Notes: a model not told the origin generated them from the sequence alone. A stretch of DNA of 64,000 bases from JALHMI01 sp964598535 (GCA_964598535.1 CAZRCI010000010.1:1-64000), one strand, 5' to 3'; positions 37,601 to 45,843 are shown, numbered from the stretch's first letter. Made by a program: numbers and translations.

Positions 37601-38970
37601 GCCGCGTCGGGTTGGTGAAGGCAAGTGCCCGAATCGCGTGCGAGCGCCGCCGCCGAGAGTGGATGCCGCGGAACGTTGTCGCCAGCCAGCGGGGCGGGCA
37701 AACGGTGGCAGGCAGCGCAATTCGAATCGCGAATCAGCTTAGCGCCATCGGCGACCGAGGCAGGCTCGGGAGACGCCTCGTGTTGCGGGGCCACGGCCAA
37801 CGTCTGGAGGTACAGGCTCAGGCTTTGCCGCTGGTCGGCAGTGAGCGGAAAGACGGGCATGCGATGATCGCGGTTGAGCCGCGCGGGATCGGCCAGCCAG
37901 GCCGTGAAGAATTCCGCTGGGCGCTTGGCCGCCACGTGCGAGAGATCACCTCCGCCAAACAGACCGCCGGCGCCGAGGCCGTCCGCGGCATGACATGCCA
38001 GGCAGCCGACGCTACGAAACAAGCTGGCGCCCTGCTCGACGCTTGGCGGTGGCACGGGATCGATTTTCTTCTTCTTGTCTATTTTTGCCGGCGGCTTGGG
38101 CTCGATCGTAGGCGACTTGGATTCGCGCAGCGGCTCGGACGCAGCCAGCAGGGTGTCGGCGATGGCGGCGGCTTCAGCGCGCGAGAACGCGAAATGCGGC
38201 ATGCGCCGATCGGCGGTATTTTCCGTTCGTTCGTGCTGGTCGAGCCAGTCGATGAGCCAGGTTCGCGATACATTGCCGGAGAGCGAAGCCAGCGAAGCGG
38301 CCGCGAGCGGCGTGCGTTCATCGGGCAGCTCGTGACAGGCAGCGCAGCGCAATCCACGCACGAGGAGCTCGCCACGTTCAAAGTCGGCGTTCGGCGTATT
38401 TTCTCGCTCGTGCAGCAGCCAGCGGCTGGCAACCGGTTCAAATGGAAAATGGGGCCCCTGCCAGAACAAACCGAGCTGGGCCGGTTCGCCGACGCGTTCG
38501 TACTCGACGGTGAGCGGATGGAAGCCGAACGGCAGTTCGATGGGTTCGGCCGCGATCCACTGGGGAGCGTCGGCGCGGCCTTCGATCAGCAGTTTGTCGT
38601 TGAGCGAAAGCTTTACCGCGCCGGCGGCGTAAAGACGCAGCTTGTAGACTCCCGGCGTTTGTACCCAGAGCCGGCCCTGAAATGTGGCCTGAAAAGGGCC
38701 CGGGCCCAGGCGGCCGTCGGGCGGGTGAGCGGTCCAATTGTGCGACAGGTCTTCGACCCGCCGCACGTGCCGCGCACCGTCCGCGCCGCGAAAGGTGGCG
38801 ATCAATCCTTGCGCGAAGGGATTGTCCTCGTCCTCGCGGTCGACGTCGGCGGCTTCCACAAACCATCGCTGGGCGAGCGATGATTCGCAAGCAGACCACG
38901 AAACCAGGACCGCGAGCAAGAACGCTCCCCCGGCGCGGACCATCGGGCAAATCAACTGCGAGGGGCTCAT
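34678..38970 (-). CDS. Giant exported five-haem protein with PA14 and sorbosone-dehydrogenase-like propeller
   Basis: 1430 residues. Signal peptide; a PA14-like β-sandwich at ~45-185 (GRLWVQTPGVYKLRLYAAG); five CxxCH haem sites starting at C209, C323, C418, C498 and C625; a ~300-residue middle part resembling secreted β-rich domains; and a C-terminal β-propeller (~1000-1330) of the PVC glucose/sorbosone type (GLAWGSDGTLYMSSLEGRVW, YGIQVVASG, DTDGDGLVDRLEPFADDL). The last ~100 residues are a β-sandwich. It probably oxidises or binds a carbohydrate outside the cell and passes electrons through its haems. The ATG overlaps the TGA of the hydrolase gene before it (ATGA). Confidence 0.85.
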   Translation of the reverse strand: MSPSQLICPMVRAGGAFLLAVLVSWSACESSLAQRWFVEAADVDREDEDNPFAQGLIATFRGADGARHVRRVEDLSHNWTAHPPDGRLGPGPFQATFQGRLWVQTPGVYKLRLYAAGAVKLSLNDKLLIEGRADAPQWIAAEPIELPFGFHPLTVEYERVGEPAQLGLFWQGPHFPFEPVASRWLLHERENTPNADFERGELLVRGLRCAACHELPDERTPLAAASLASLSGNVSRTWLIDWLDQHERTENTADRRMPHFAFSRAEAAAIADTLLAASEPLRESKSPTIEPKPPAKIDKKKKIDPVPPPSVEQGASLFRSVGCLACHAADGLGAGGLFGGGDLSHVAAKRPAEFFTAWLADPARLNRDHRMPVFPLTADQRQSLSLYLQTLAVAPQHEASPEPASVADGAKLIRDSNCAACHRLPAPLAGDNVPRHPLSAAALARDSGTCLHQPDAAKQRPGFQLGDDYARTIRVYLTSVVPQRVSPSGYELLVEHNCLACHARGAAPGMADKLPAIAETDGALAEVLPALQPPALHGIGDKLTDEALVASLAAPDPPRRSWLRVRMPRFDLSREETASIVREFVDRDRIPPRADLELAKFDAGLSAPALDAAGPRLVTADGFGCTSCHAMGKWEPQKVALNAQGTALSNIGARVRREWFDRWVRNPARIVPQMEMPSVQQPVRGVLEGQLDQQLAAVWRALNRPDFTPPNPSALRVVRRANLADQPEPAAVMTDVIEVGGRGFIKPLVIGLDNRHSVLVDLATARLAAWWLGDAGRQQTRGKTWFWEAGMPQLLPVENDENAPSDLALLRDEQSVHALRDRQFITECDRWEHTPRGLIVDYRLRFSAESGPLMLHVSERFEPLAADRSGRAGFRRTLSFEHAPAGSEWQLLVLPKGATAADAGRAATLAGPRGQVSGQLVDTASPLRTSAERGVFARFAADSDGRARCTLDYRSEAQADEFPRLPAVDRTLPRQELTVVPGYDAVRLPTTDEAMPTGLAWGSDGTLYMSSLEGRVWRGRDTDGDGLVDRLEPFADDLAAPYGIQVVASGTRNVVDVINKYALLRLIDDDGDGRAERTETLASGWGHTRDYHDWAVGLPRDAAGNYYVALPCEQDGRSEAAAHLRGRGLKLTPREPTREDPRRFMLEEICGGLRFPQGLVLTARGELFATDNQGNYNPFNELNHLEPGQRYGFINSLEAKRGLNPPFHSPAIEIPHPWTRSVNGVGLAPRPFAGDLIGCEYDTRRLVRMSLERVAGEYQGAVYPFSREPLGEEPTFEGPLCCATSPDGDFYVGNIRDSGWGAGSNTGSIVRLRQQSQPAAGIDRIQVLPHRFKLKFTQPVDRDAAADPASYSVVSFRRISTPAYGGSDVDRRAEKIKSVELADDGRSATLRFDELRAGFVYEFHVRNLKGGQEFFPAEGYYTLRRLPEND

Positions 38971-39836
38971 CCGGCGATTCCCGCACGCAGAGCCTGACTC
39001 TCGAGCGTGGGACACCAATTGCGCTCGATGTGCGCGATGACCAGGGCCGTGCCCTCTTCGTGAGAGACGAACGGCTTCATTCGCGGATTGTACATCGTAT
39101 CGGTCAGATCGCGGACCAGCAGGGCGTTCAATCCCAAGCGCGTCATCTGCCGAATTCCGAAGGAACGGCCCAGCACGCACATATTGGTGTGTACGCCCAT
39201 GTATAGCACGTTTTCGACGCCCCGCTGCTTGAAGTAGCTGTAGACCTGGCGGCCGTCGTCGGAGATGAAGTCGTTGTCCGCGATAGAGATGGCCGCATGT
39301 TGCCGGGTCCAGGGGGCGCCCTGCTTGCACTGAGGCTGACAGTCGCAGCCGCCATCGGAATCGTCGATCGGCAGATCGCCTTCACGGGCTTTGTCGAGCG
39401 AGCACCAACCCTGGATCGGCGTGGGGGGCTTGACCGGCGAGAGGGCGAGCGCCCGCTTCCGCGCGGGATGGTCTTGGTAGGACTTGAGCGTGTCGGAAGG
39501 CGCATGCACGATGGCCACGCCGGCCGCTCGGGCTTCGTCGACGAGCGGCGCCATTTGCCGGGCAATCTCGCCGCAACGCCGCGTGGCGCTTGCGCACCAG
39601 TGCTGGTTCCACAGATCGCAGATGACGATCGCCGTTTTATCGGCGGGGAGCTTGCGCACCTCGACCTTCGCGACGTAGCGGTCGCCGGCCTTCTCTTGCC
39701 AGCGCACGGGCAACTCGATCTCGCCGGCGAGGCGCCGCTCAACGGCCGTCGACCGTCGCGCCCATGCACTGGACAGCAAACAGCCCGCGGCCGCACCAGC
39801 TAGAAAACTTCGCCGCGAAGTAGAGGCCTCGCGCAT
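38967..39836 (-). CDS. Tat-exported isochorismatase-family cysteine hydrolase
   Basis: 289 residues. Tat signal SRRSFLAGAAAG, then an isochorismatase-like fold: D74 in IVICDLWNQHWC, and the nucleophile Cys in VLYMGVHTNMCVLGRSFGI preceded by the cis-peptide. A Cys-rich insert (GGCDCQPQCKQG) is unusual. Family members hydrolyse amides, nicotinamide or vinyl ethers; an exported copy in a haem-protein operon is typical of planctomycetes. It sits 48 bases after the PVC protein gene and overlaps the five-haem gene by four bases. Confidence 0.87.
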   Translation of the reverse strand: MREASTSRRSFLAGAAAGCLLSSAWARRSTAVERRLAGEIELPVRWQEKAGDRYVAKVEVRKLPADKTAIVICDLWNQHWCASATRRCGEIARQMAPLVDEARAAGVAIVHAPSDTLKSYQDHPARKRALALSPVKPPTPIQGWCSLDKAREGDLPIDDSDGGCDCQPQCKQGAPWTRQHAAISIADNDFISDDGRQVYSYFKQRGVENVLYMGVHTNMCVLGRSFGIRQMTRLGLNALLVRDLTDTMYNPRMKPFVSHEEGTALVIAHIERNWCPTLESQALRAGIAG

Positions 39837-39884
39837 GCTAGGATCCTTTCTTATGCAGCCTACGACGTCGCGGCTTTGTACGCG

Positions 39885-42800
39885 CTATTTGGCATCCGCG
39901 GGCGGGTTGGCCAAATAGGCGAACAGGTCGACGATCTCCTGCGAGTTCAGCGTGTTGAACAGCCCCTCGGGCATGGCCGACTTTTTACTCGGCACGATTT
40001 GTTCGATGTCGTTCTTCGCGACGGCGGCTTTTTCGCCGTTTGACTGGAGCACGACGACGCCGTCGGCCGTATCGCCCACGAGGCCGGTGAACACCTGGCC
40101 GTCGGCGGTGACGACGGTCTTGGCCGCGAACTGATCGGAGATCACGAGCGATGGGAAGACGACCGATTCCAGGATTTCTTTCTTCTGGAAGCGTTTGCTG
40201 ACGTTGGTCAGGTCGGGACCGATGCCCTCGCCACGGTTGCCATAGCGATGGCATTTGATGCACTGGGCCTTTTCAAACACCGCGGCGCCACGCTGAGCGT
40301 CGCCGTCTGTAGCGGCCGGGCTGGCGAGCAACTCCATCACCGAGGCGAACACATGCTGACCTTCGGGTTCCTTGGGCAGCATGGCCTCGGGCTGATTGGG
40401 ATAGGTCTCGGTAAACCACTTTTGCCAGACCGGCAGCGCCGTTTGCCACGTTTCGCGCGGTTGCACGACCTTGGCCCCAGTCCAACGCAACAGAAGCTGC
40501 GAAGCTTCGCGACCCCCGGAGTCGCCGAGCTTGAGCCCTTGCAGGATCACCTGGCGAAGCTCCTGTGGGTTTTCATTGCGCTTTTGATAGCGTTGGAGAG
40601 CTCGCAAGACATCGCGCGCGGCCGAGCCGTCGACGACCGCGAGCGAACGCACCAGGAGCGGGTAGTCGTCGTCGCGCTTTTGCTGGGCGAGCGAGTAGGT
40701 GGCCACGGCCTGAGCCACGTGGTGGCGGCGATCGGGCGAGCTCTCGAACACCTCGTGCAAGTAGGGCAGGGCGGACTCGTCGCCGTATCCCAAGGCAATG
40801 ATCGTGGCTCTGGCCAGCTCGCGGTTTTCGGGCGCGTTCCGCTGGGCAAGATTGCGATCGAGATCCAGCAGCGCCGCTGTCATTTCGGGCGACAGCTTGC
40901 CGTTGAGGCTTTGCACGATGCTCAGCGCGCCCGCCGGATCGGCCAGGCCCTGGCGAATGCGGGCCAACTGTTCCTCGGGCGGCATCGTCTTGAGGATGTC
41001 GTTGGCGGCGTTCGTGAGATAACCGCGGTAGCTGTTGCCCCCCTCGAACTCGCGGGCCATCGCCAGGAAGTCGAGCAGGCCGCCGCGGAGCTCGGGCGTC
41101 CAGCCGACGAACAGGAAGCGGCCAAGCATTGCCGCTTGAATCCGTTCGTCAAGCGGCGCGTCGCTCTTGAGATACTCGACCAGCCGCGGTGCGAGGTTCG
41201 GGTCTTGCTGCATGACGAGCACGCGAGCCAGTTCGCGATTCAGCCGGACGTCCTCGCTTGGATAACGCTGGGACAATGCCCCGCGCAGGGCTTCTTGCTC
41301 GGCGGGCTGGAAGTCACCGCGATGCAGGGCGAGCGCGATGACGCGAACCAGATCGAGTTGATCGTCCGGCGTGAGGTCCGTGCCAAGCCATTTTTGAGCG
41401 GCGCTGAGAATCTCGCCGCTGGTATCGCGATCGGCTTCGAGCGTAATCAGCGCGACCGAGCCTTGAATGAAATCGCGTACGTTGGTCGACGAAAGCACGA
41501 GCGACTGCCACTGGTCGCGAGGCATCTCTTCGAGCGCGCGGCGGGCTTGCCAGGCGACGAAGCGATTCGGCTCGGCCAGCAGCTCCAGCAGTTTGGCCAC
41601 CGGCGCCGCGTGCCGCGCGCGCACCAGCGCGGCGCAAGCCACGCGGCGAACGTTCGCGTCTTCGTCGTCGAGCAGCGAGACCAGACGATCGTTCGAAGCC
41701 GGGGTCGGATGCAGGCCCATCTGGTAGGCTGCCTTGGCGCGTACGGCGGGGTTCTTGTCCTTCGAGATGCCGATCAGCAGTTCATCGGACGGAGCCATGC
41801 CGGTGAGTTGCATCAATTCGAGCGCGCGGACGCGGTCGGTCGGCGGCGCTTGGGGATTGACGGCCACGGCGAACAGCCCCGGCCCCCATTGGTCGCCGAG
41901 TTGCTTGCGGACTTCGCCGGTCTCGCGGCGTGCCCAGGCCGCGGTGGGTTGCGGCTGATGGATCGCGCGGGCGACGCCTTGCTCGGCGCTCTTTTCGGGC
42001 TTGAGCGGCGCGCCCTCGGTCATGACGCGGAAGATCGAACCCTCGGTGTTGCGGCCGCCGACACAGATGTATAGCCAACCGTCCGGCCCCACGTCGATAT
42101 CCGAGCAATTGAGCGGGCGGCCTTCGAGGAAGTTTTCGGCCACGCCTCGATAGGTGCCCCCCTCCTGCTGCAGGGTTACGGCCACGACGCGGCCCATCGA
42201 CCAGTCGCACATGAACAGCGCGTCCTGATACTTTTCGGGGAAGCGGTTGTGCTCGTAGAAGACGATGCCGGTCGGCGACCCGCGGCCCGTGTCCACAACC
42301 TCGTCGAGGCTATCGACGAAATATTTGGGCCACTTCGACCAGCCGCTGCGCCAGCCGAAGTCGGCGCCGGGAATCAGGTGATTCACGCGCGTCGGTCGAT
42401 ACCAAGGCAACGCGATGTCCCACTCCATATCGCTGTCGTAGGTGAACAGTTCGCCCGCGCGATTGAAGGCATGGTCGTACGCGTTGCGGAAGCCACCGAC
42501 GAACAGTTCCAGGAAGCTACCGTTCTTGTCGGTGCGAATGACGGTCCCGCCGGGGGCCTTGATGCCCGAGGCATGGCCATTGGCGTCCTCGTACTTGGGC
42601 GTGATGAGCTCGGCGTCGTAGTAGTGATGGTGCGGGCTGGTGCCGGCTATTTCACCTTCGACGAAGGCATGGTTGCCGATCATGATGTAAATCAGGCCAT
42701 CGGGACCGAGGATCGGCTGGTGGGGGCCGTGTTCGCCCATGCCGCCCTTGAACTTGAAGAGCGTGTCGACCTGTTCGGCGTTGCCGTCGCCGTCAGCGTC

Positions 42801-43172
42801 GGTGAGTTTGTAGAAGGCGGCCTCCGAGGGACCGTTGCCCACGGCGTAAACGACGCCGTCGAGCGGCAGGATGCCCTGGCAGTTGTTGACCTTGTCGCAG
42901 TAAGTTTCGATGGTTTCGAACTGGCCGTCACCGTCCTTGTCGGAGATGCGTAGCAGCGGCCCGCGTTCTTGCGAGGCGATGAGGCTGCCCGATTCGTCGA
43001 ACGCCATCGCCACCAGCGAGCCGGCAGCGCCGGGCTTGAGCACTTCTTGGACGACGAAGCCGGGTTGCGGTGTAAAACGGTCGGCGGCCGTCTCTTCGGC
43101 AGTGACGATGGAGACGGCGCTCGAGGCAGTCAGCAACAGGGCGACAAGCGAACAATTCCGCACAGTGAGCAT
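39885..43172 (-). CDS. PVC-type haem-binding protein: β-propeller, HEAT repeats and CxxCH
   Basis: 1095 residues with a signal peptide. An N-terminal six-bladed propeller of the membrane-bound dehydrogenase type (PQPGFVVQEVLKPGAAG, MAFDESGSLIASQERG, GGFRNAYDHAFNRAGELFTY, DMEWDIALPWYRPTRVNHL). Residues ~430-900 are HEAT-like helical repeats (AVRAKAAYQMG, DEDANVRRVACAALVRA). A C-terminal haem c (C971, C974, H975 in CIKCHRYGNRGEGIGPDLT) ends in the PVC signature. It is the first gene of the five-gene minus-strand operon. Likely extracellular substrate recognition or oxidation; exact substrate unknown. Confidence 0.93.
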   Translation of the reverse strand: MLTVRNCSLVALLLTASSAVSIVTAEETAADRFTPQPGFVVQEVLKPGAAGSLVAMAFDESGSLIASQERGPLLRISDKDGDGQFETIETYCDKVNNCQGILPLDGVVYAVGNGPSEAAFYKLTDADGDGNAEQVDTLFKFKGGMGEHGPHQPILGPDGLIYIMIGNHAFVEGEIAGTSPHHHYYDAELITPKYEDANGHASGIKAPGGTVIRTDKNGSFLELFVGGFRNAYDHAFNRAGELFTYDSDMEWDIALPWYRPTRVNHLIPGADFGWRSGWSKWPKYFVDSLDEVVDTGRGSPTGIVFYEHNRFPEKYQDALFMCDWSMGRVVAVTLQQEGGTYRGVAENFLEGRPLNCSDIDVGPDGWLYICVGGRNTEGSIFRVMTEGAPLKPEKSAEQGVARAIHQPQPTAAWARRETGEVRKQLGDQWGPGLFAVAVNPQAPPTDRVRALELMQLTGMAPSDELLIGISKDKNPAVRAKAAYQMGLHPTPASNDRLVSLLDDEDANVRRVACAALVRARHAAPVAKLLELLAEPNRFVAWQARRALEEMPRDQWQSLVLSSTNVRDFIQGSVALITLEADRDTSGEILSAAQKWLGTDLTPDDQLDLVRVIALALHRGDFQPAEQEALRGALSQRYPSEDVRLNRELARVLVMQQDPNLAPRLVEYLKSDAPLDERIQAAMLGRFLFVGWTPELRGGLLDFLAMAREFEGGNSYRGYLTNAANDILKTMPPEEQLARIRQGLADPAGALSIVQSLNGKLSPEMTAALLDLDRNLAQRNAPENRELARATIIALGYGDESALPYLHEVFESSPDRRHHVAQAVATYSLAQQKRDDDYPLLVRSLAVVDGSAARDVLRALQRYQKRNENPQELRQVILQGLKLGDSGGREASQLLLRWTGAKVVQPRETWQTALPVWQKWFTETYPNQPEAMLPKEPEGQHVFASVMELLASPAATDGDAQRGAAVFEKAQCIKCHRYGNRGEGIGPDLTNVSKRFQKKEILESVVFPSLVISDQFAAKTVVTADGQVFTGLVGDTADGVVVLQSNGEKAAVAKNDIEQIVPSKKSAMPEGLFNTLNSQEIVDLFAYLANPPADAK

Positions 43173-43227
43173 AGAGAGTCAACCTCGCGAAGGCTGGATT
43201 GGTTCGGCGTGATGTGTTAGCAGTTTT

Positions 43228-43285
43228 GTTGAAATAGGCCATCGTGGCTTATTTCAACCTCACAAGGCCGCGGGAATGCGCGGCC
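43228..43285. repeat. Copy of the dispersed hairpin family (two hairpins)
   Basis: First hairpin: arms 43228-43240 and 43246-43258 (GTTGAAATAGGCC, one wobble) with loop ATCGT. It matches hairpin 1 of the large repeat at 1480-1510 in loop and base, with paired substitutions in the stem. Second hairpin: GGCCGCG 43266-43272 pairs with 43279-43285, replacing a different stem at the same place. It lies between the divergent PVC protein and σ54-activator genes. Confidence 0.7.
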
Positions 43286-43463
43286 CGGGCGGCAGGTCCA
43301 GGGTTTCCAGTATAGACAACCGCGCGGGGCCATGCACGAAGCGAAAAGGCCCGCTGGGGGGACGTTTTTTGAGACCGCTGTTGACGCGCTAAGTGCGTTC
43401 GCCGAAGCTAGTTGAACGAGAGGCGATTCAGGCGGGTCGCTCCCCCCCAGCGATTGCGGGTCA

Positions 43464-44891
43464 ATGCAGACGCGCCGTTCGGCAGCCGCCATGAAGAAGC
43501 CACGCATCCTCGTCGTCGAATCCTCGCCAACCGCCTCGCGGTGCGTCCAGCAGACGCTTGCCGCGCTCGGTTCGGCCGAGATAACCTTGGCCGACGCGCC
43601 ACAGCAGGCGTTCGATAAGCTGCGCGCCGGGGCCTTCGACCTGGCCGTCGTGAATCTCGACACGGCGCCCGACGGGTTGGCCTTTCTTCAAGAGCTGCGA
43701 TCGCTCGACGATGAGTTGCCGCTGGTGGTGACCACCGGGCGACCAACGATCGAGTCGGCCACGGCCGCGATGCGGCTGGGGGCCGGCGACTATCTGGCCC
43801 AGCCGCTCGACCCCGAGGCACTGCTGGCCGCCGCGGAACGATTGCTTTCGAGCCGGCGGATCGAGGCCGAGTACGAACTGCTCAGACGACAAGTCGAGCG
43901 CCCCTACGGCTTCGACGACATGATCGGCGGTTCGTCGGCCATGCGCAAAGTGTTTCAGACGATCGAGCAAGTGGCCGGTTCGGACGTCGACGTGCTGGTG
44001 GTCGGCGAGACCGGAACCGGCAAAGAGCTGATCGCGCGGAGCATTCATCGCCGCAGCCGCCGCGCGAGCGGACCGTTCGTGCCGGTCGATTGCGGCGCGA
44101 TTCCCGAGAATCTGCTCGAGAGCGAGTTTTACGGGCACGAGAAAGGCGCCTTCACCGGGGCCGAGAGCCGGCGAATCGGCCTGTTGGAGTTTGCCGATCG
44201 GGGAACGTTCTTTCTTGACGAGTTGGGCGAGCTGCCACTGCTCTTGCAGGCCAAGCTGTTGCGGACGCTGCAAGAGCGCAAGATTCGCCGCGTGGGCGGT
44301 CGCGAGGAGATCGACATCGACGTGCGGATCGTGGCGGCCACGGCGCGCAATCTCGACGAAATGATTCGGCAAGGAACGTTTCGGCAAGATTTGTATTACC
44401 GGATCAACGTCGTGCGGATCGACCTGCCGCCGCTGCGCGAGCGCGGCGACGATATCGGACTGCTGGCGGAGTACATGGCGCAGCGCTATGGCCGCGAAAT
44501 GGGACACGAGATCAAGAGCATCACGCCCGAAGCTTACCAGGTGCTTAAGCTGTATCGCTGGCCTGGGAATGTGCGCGAGTTGCAGAACGTCGTGCGACGG
44601 GCGATTGCTTTGGCCAAGGGGCCGTTGATCGCGCTCGACGATCTACCGGGCGAAGTGGTGGAAGCGGCCGGTCAGGGGGCGAGCGCCGGCGAAGGACAAG
44701 CCACCGGTGAGCGAGGATTCTTCGAGTTGCGCGACCAGCAAATCGCGGGCTTCGAGAAACAGTATCTCAGCGAACTGTTGACCCGGCATCGAGGCGACGT
44801 GCGGACTGCGGCCGTCGAGGCCAAGCTGCCGCGCGGCACGCTCTATCGATTGATGAAGAAGCACGAGCTTGAGAGTGACGGCTTTCGTTAG
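43464..44891 (+). CDS. σ54-dependent activator with degenerate receiver domain (NtrC/AtoC-like)
   Basis: 475 residues. The receiver (residues ~14-120) has lost its key residues: the acidic pair is ES (E19, S20), the phospho-acceptor Asp is N64 (AVVNLDT) and the Lys is Q113 (LAQPLDP), so it should not be phosphorylated. The AAA+ domain is intact: GETGTGKE, GAFTGA, GTFFLDELGE, FRQDLYYRINV. The C-terminus is a Fis-type helix-turn-helix (TAAVEAKLPRGTLYRLMKKH). An ATG at 43491 (MKKPRILVV) is the likelier start. Next gene is glnB behind a σ54 promoter, the obvious target. Confidence 0.92.
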   Translation: MQTRRSAAAMKKPRILVVESSPTASRCVQQTLAALGSAEITLADAPQQAFDKLRAGAFDLAVVNLDTAPDGLAFLQELRSLDDELPLVVTTGRPTIESATAAMRLGAGDYLAQPLDPEALLAAAERLLSSRRIEAEYELLRRQVERPYGFDDMIGGSSAMRKVFQTIEQVAGSDVDVLVVGETGTGKELIARSIHRRSRRASGPFVPVDCGAIPENLLESEFYGHEKGAFTGAESRRIGLLEFADRGTFFLDELGELPLLLQAKLLRTLQERKIRRVGGREEIDIDVRIVAATARNLDEMIRQGTFRQDLYYRINVVRIDLPPLRERGDDIGLLAEYMAQRYGREMGHEIKSITPEAYQVLKLYRWPGNVRELQNVVRRAIALAKGPLIALDDLPGEVVEAAGQGASAGEGQATGERGFFELRDQQIAGFEKQYLSELLTRHRGDVRTAAVEAKLPRGTLYRLMKKHELESDGFR

Positions 44892-44921
44892 TGGGAGCGA
44901 GCAGGCTCGCGGCGGGGAGCT

Positions 44922-44937
44922 GTCACATTCTTGTGAC
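44922..44937. promoter_or_regulatory. Inverted repeat, candidate upstream activating site for glnB
   Basis: GTCACA and TGTGAC flank TTCT, a perfect 16-base dyad. It starts 227 bases upstream of the glnB σ54 -24 element, the usual distance for an NtrC-type activator. Being right after the activator gene, it may be that activator's own site. Confidence 0.5.
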
Positions 44938-45022
44938 CGGTGTTTCAAGGGCGCGAATCTCTGAGAAATGCTGGAAAATGCGGCGTTTTCTGCGAACTCA
45001 CCGCGCGAAAACCGCGATTTGT

Positions 45023-45048
45023 CACGAGGGCGCGAATCCCTCCTCGTG
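45023..45048. repeat. Inverted repeat upstream of glnB promoter
   Basis: CACGAGG (45023-45029) and CCTCGTG (45042-45048) are separated by 12 bases. The left arm overlaps a GTCACGA half-site similar to the dyad at 44922, so it may be a second activator site or an RNA hairpin. Confidence 0.35.
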
Positions 45049-45148
45049 GTTGGCAGAAAAACTATCGCCACGCGATATTTCAACAAACATCCGCCATGTA
45101 TGGAGTTACGCGGATCGCCGGGAGCGATTTTCACCGCGCCGCGACTCT

Positions 45149-45163
45149 TGGCACACCCATTGC
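45149..45163 (+). promoter_or_regulatory. σ54 promoter of glnB
   Basis: TGGCAC-ACCCA-TTGC is an exact match to the σ54 consensus. Transcription would start near 45175, about 119 bases before the glnB ATG. Confidence 0.85.
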
Positions 45164-45293
45164 TTTTCAACGAAGACAACAAGCCAGGATTTCCGAAGGC
45201 CGAATGAACCTTCGAAATCACGGGTCGCCAAAATCAAGTCACCGGGCCGCCGGACAATTCAACGCGGCCAATCTCTACGAAGGGAGCCTAGCC

Positions 45294-45632
45294 ATGAAAA
45301 AGATCGAAGCCATCGTGCGTCATTTCAAGGTCGAAGAAGTCAAAGACGCGTTGAACGCCAAGGGGATCGCCGGCATGACCGTCACCGACGTTCGCGGATT
45401 CGGACGTCAAAAAGGGCACATGGAAACCTACCGGGGCACGGAGTATGCCGTCGAGTTCATTCCCAAGTCCAAGATCGAAGTGGTGGTCTCGGACGCCAAC
45501 GCACAGACCGTGATCGACGCGATCCTCAAGAGTGCCCGCACCGGCCAGGTGGGAGACGGAAAAATCTTTGTCAGCGAGCTTGCGGGAGCGATCCGCATCC
45601 GAACGGGTGAAAGTGACGACAGTGCCGTCTAA
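45294..45632 (+). CDS. glnB: Nitrogen regulatory protein P-II
   Basis: 112 residues, the standard P-II trimer subunit: MKKIEAIVRHFKVEEVKDAL, T-loop GRQKGHMETYRGTEYAVEF with the uridylylatable Tyr at position 51, and the B-loop and C-terminal TGQVGDGKIFV signature for ATP/ADP and 2-oxoglutarate binding. It senses nitrogen and carbon status and controls glutamine synthetase and transport. AAGGGAG precedes the ATG. A σ54 promoter at 45149 and a terminator at 45808 delimit a single-gene transcript. GlnB and GlnK cannot be told apart; no amtB is adjacent. Confidence 0.95.
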   Translation: MKKIEAIVRHFKVEEVKDALNAKGIAGMTVTDVRGFGRQKGHMETYRGTEYAVEFIPKSKIEVVVSDANAQTVIDAILKSARTGQVGDGKIFVSELAGAIRIRTGESDDSAV

Positions 45633-45807
45633 CAGTGCTGCGCCGTCTAACAGCGCCGTCTGAGCGGCGCCGTCTGACGAGCGGTTTCCAAATCGGGAGC
45701 CGAGGGTGGCTGGCTCCCGAGCGGCGAAGCCCGCGATTCAAACGGCGGCGCCGGCGGCAAACGCTTCACGCGCTAGGCAACGAACGGTTCGCTTGCCGCT
45801 CAATTGC

Positions 45808-45843
45808 AAAGCCCGGGAGATTCGTCTTCCGGGCTTTGTTGTT
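45808..45843 (+). terminator. Rho-independent terminator after glnB
   Basis: The arm AAAGCCCGGGA pairs with TTCCGGGCTTT (one mismatch) over an 8-base loop, and is followed by TGTTGTTTG. It lies 176 bases after the glnB stop. Confidence 0.7.

Noticed and set aside
40248..42074. 608-codon plus-strand open frame opposite the PVC haem protein
   Set aside because: Antisense shadow of a well-supported gene; no ribosome site or recognisable motif.
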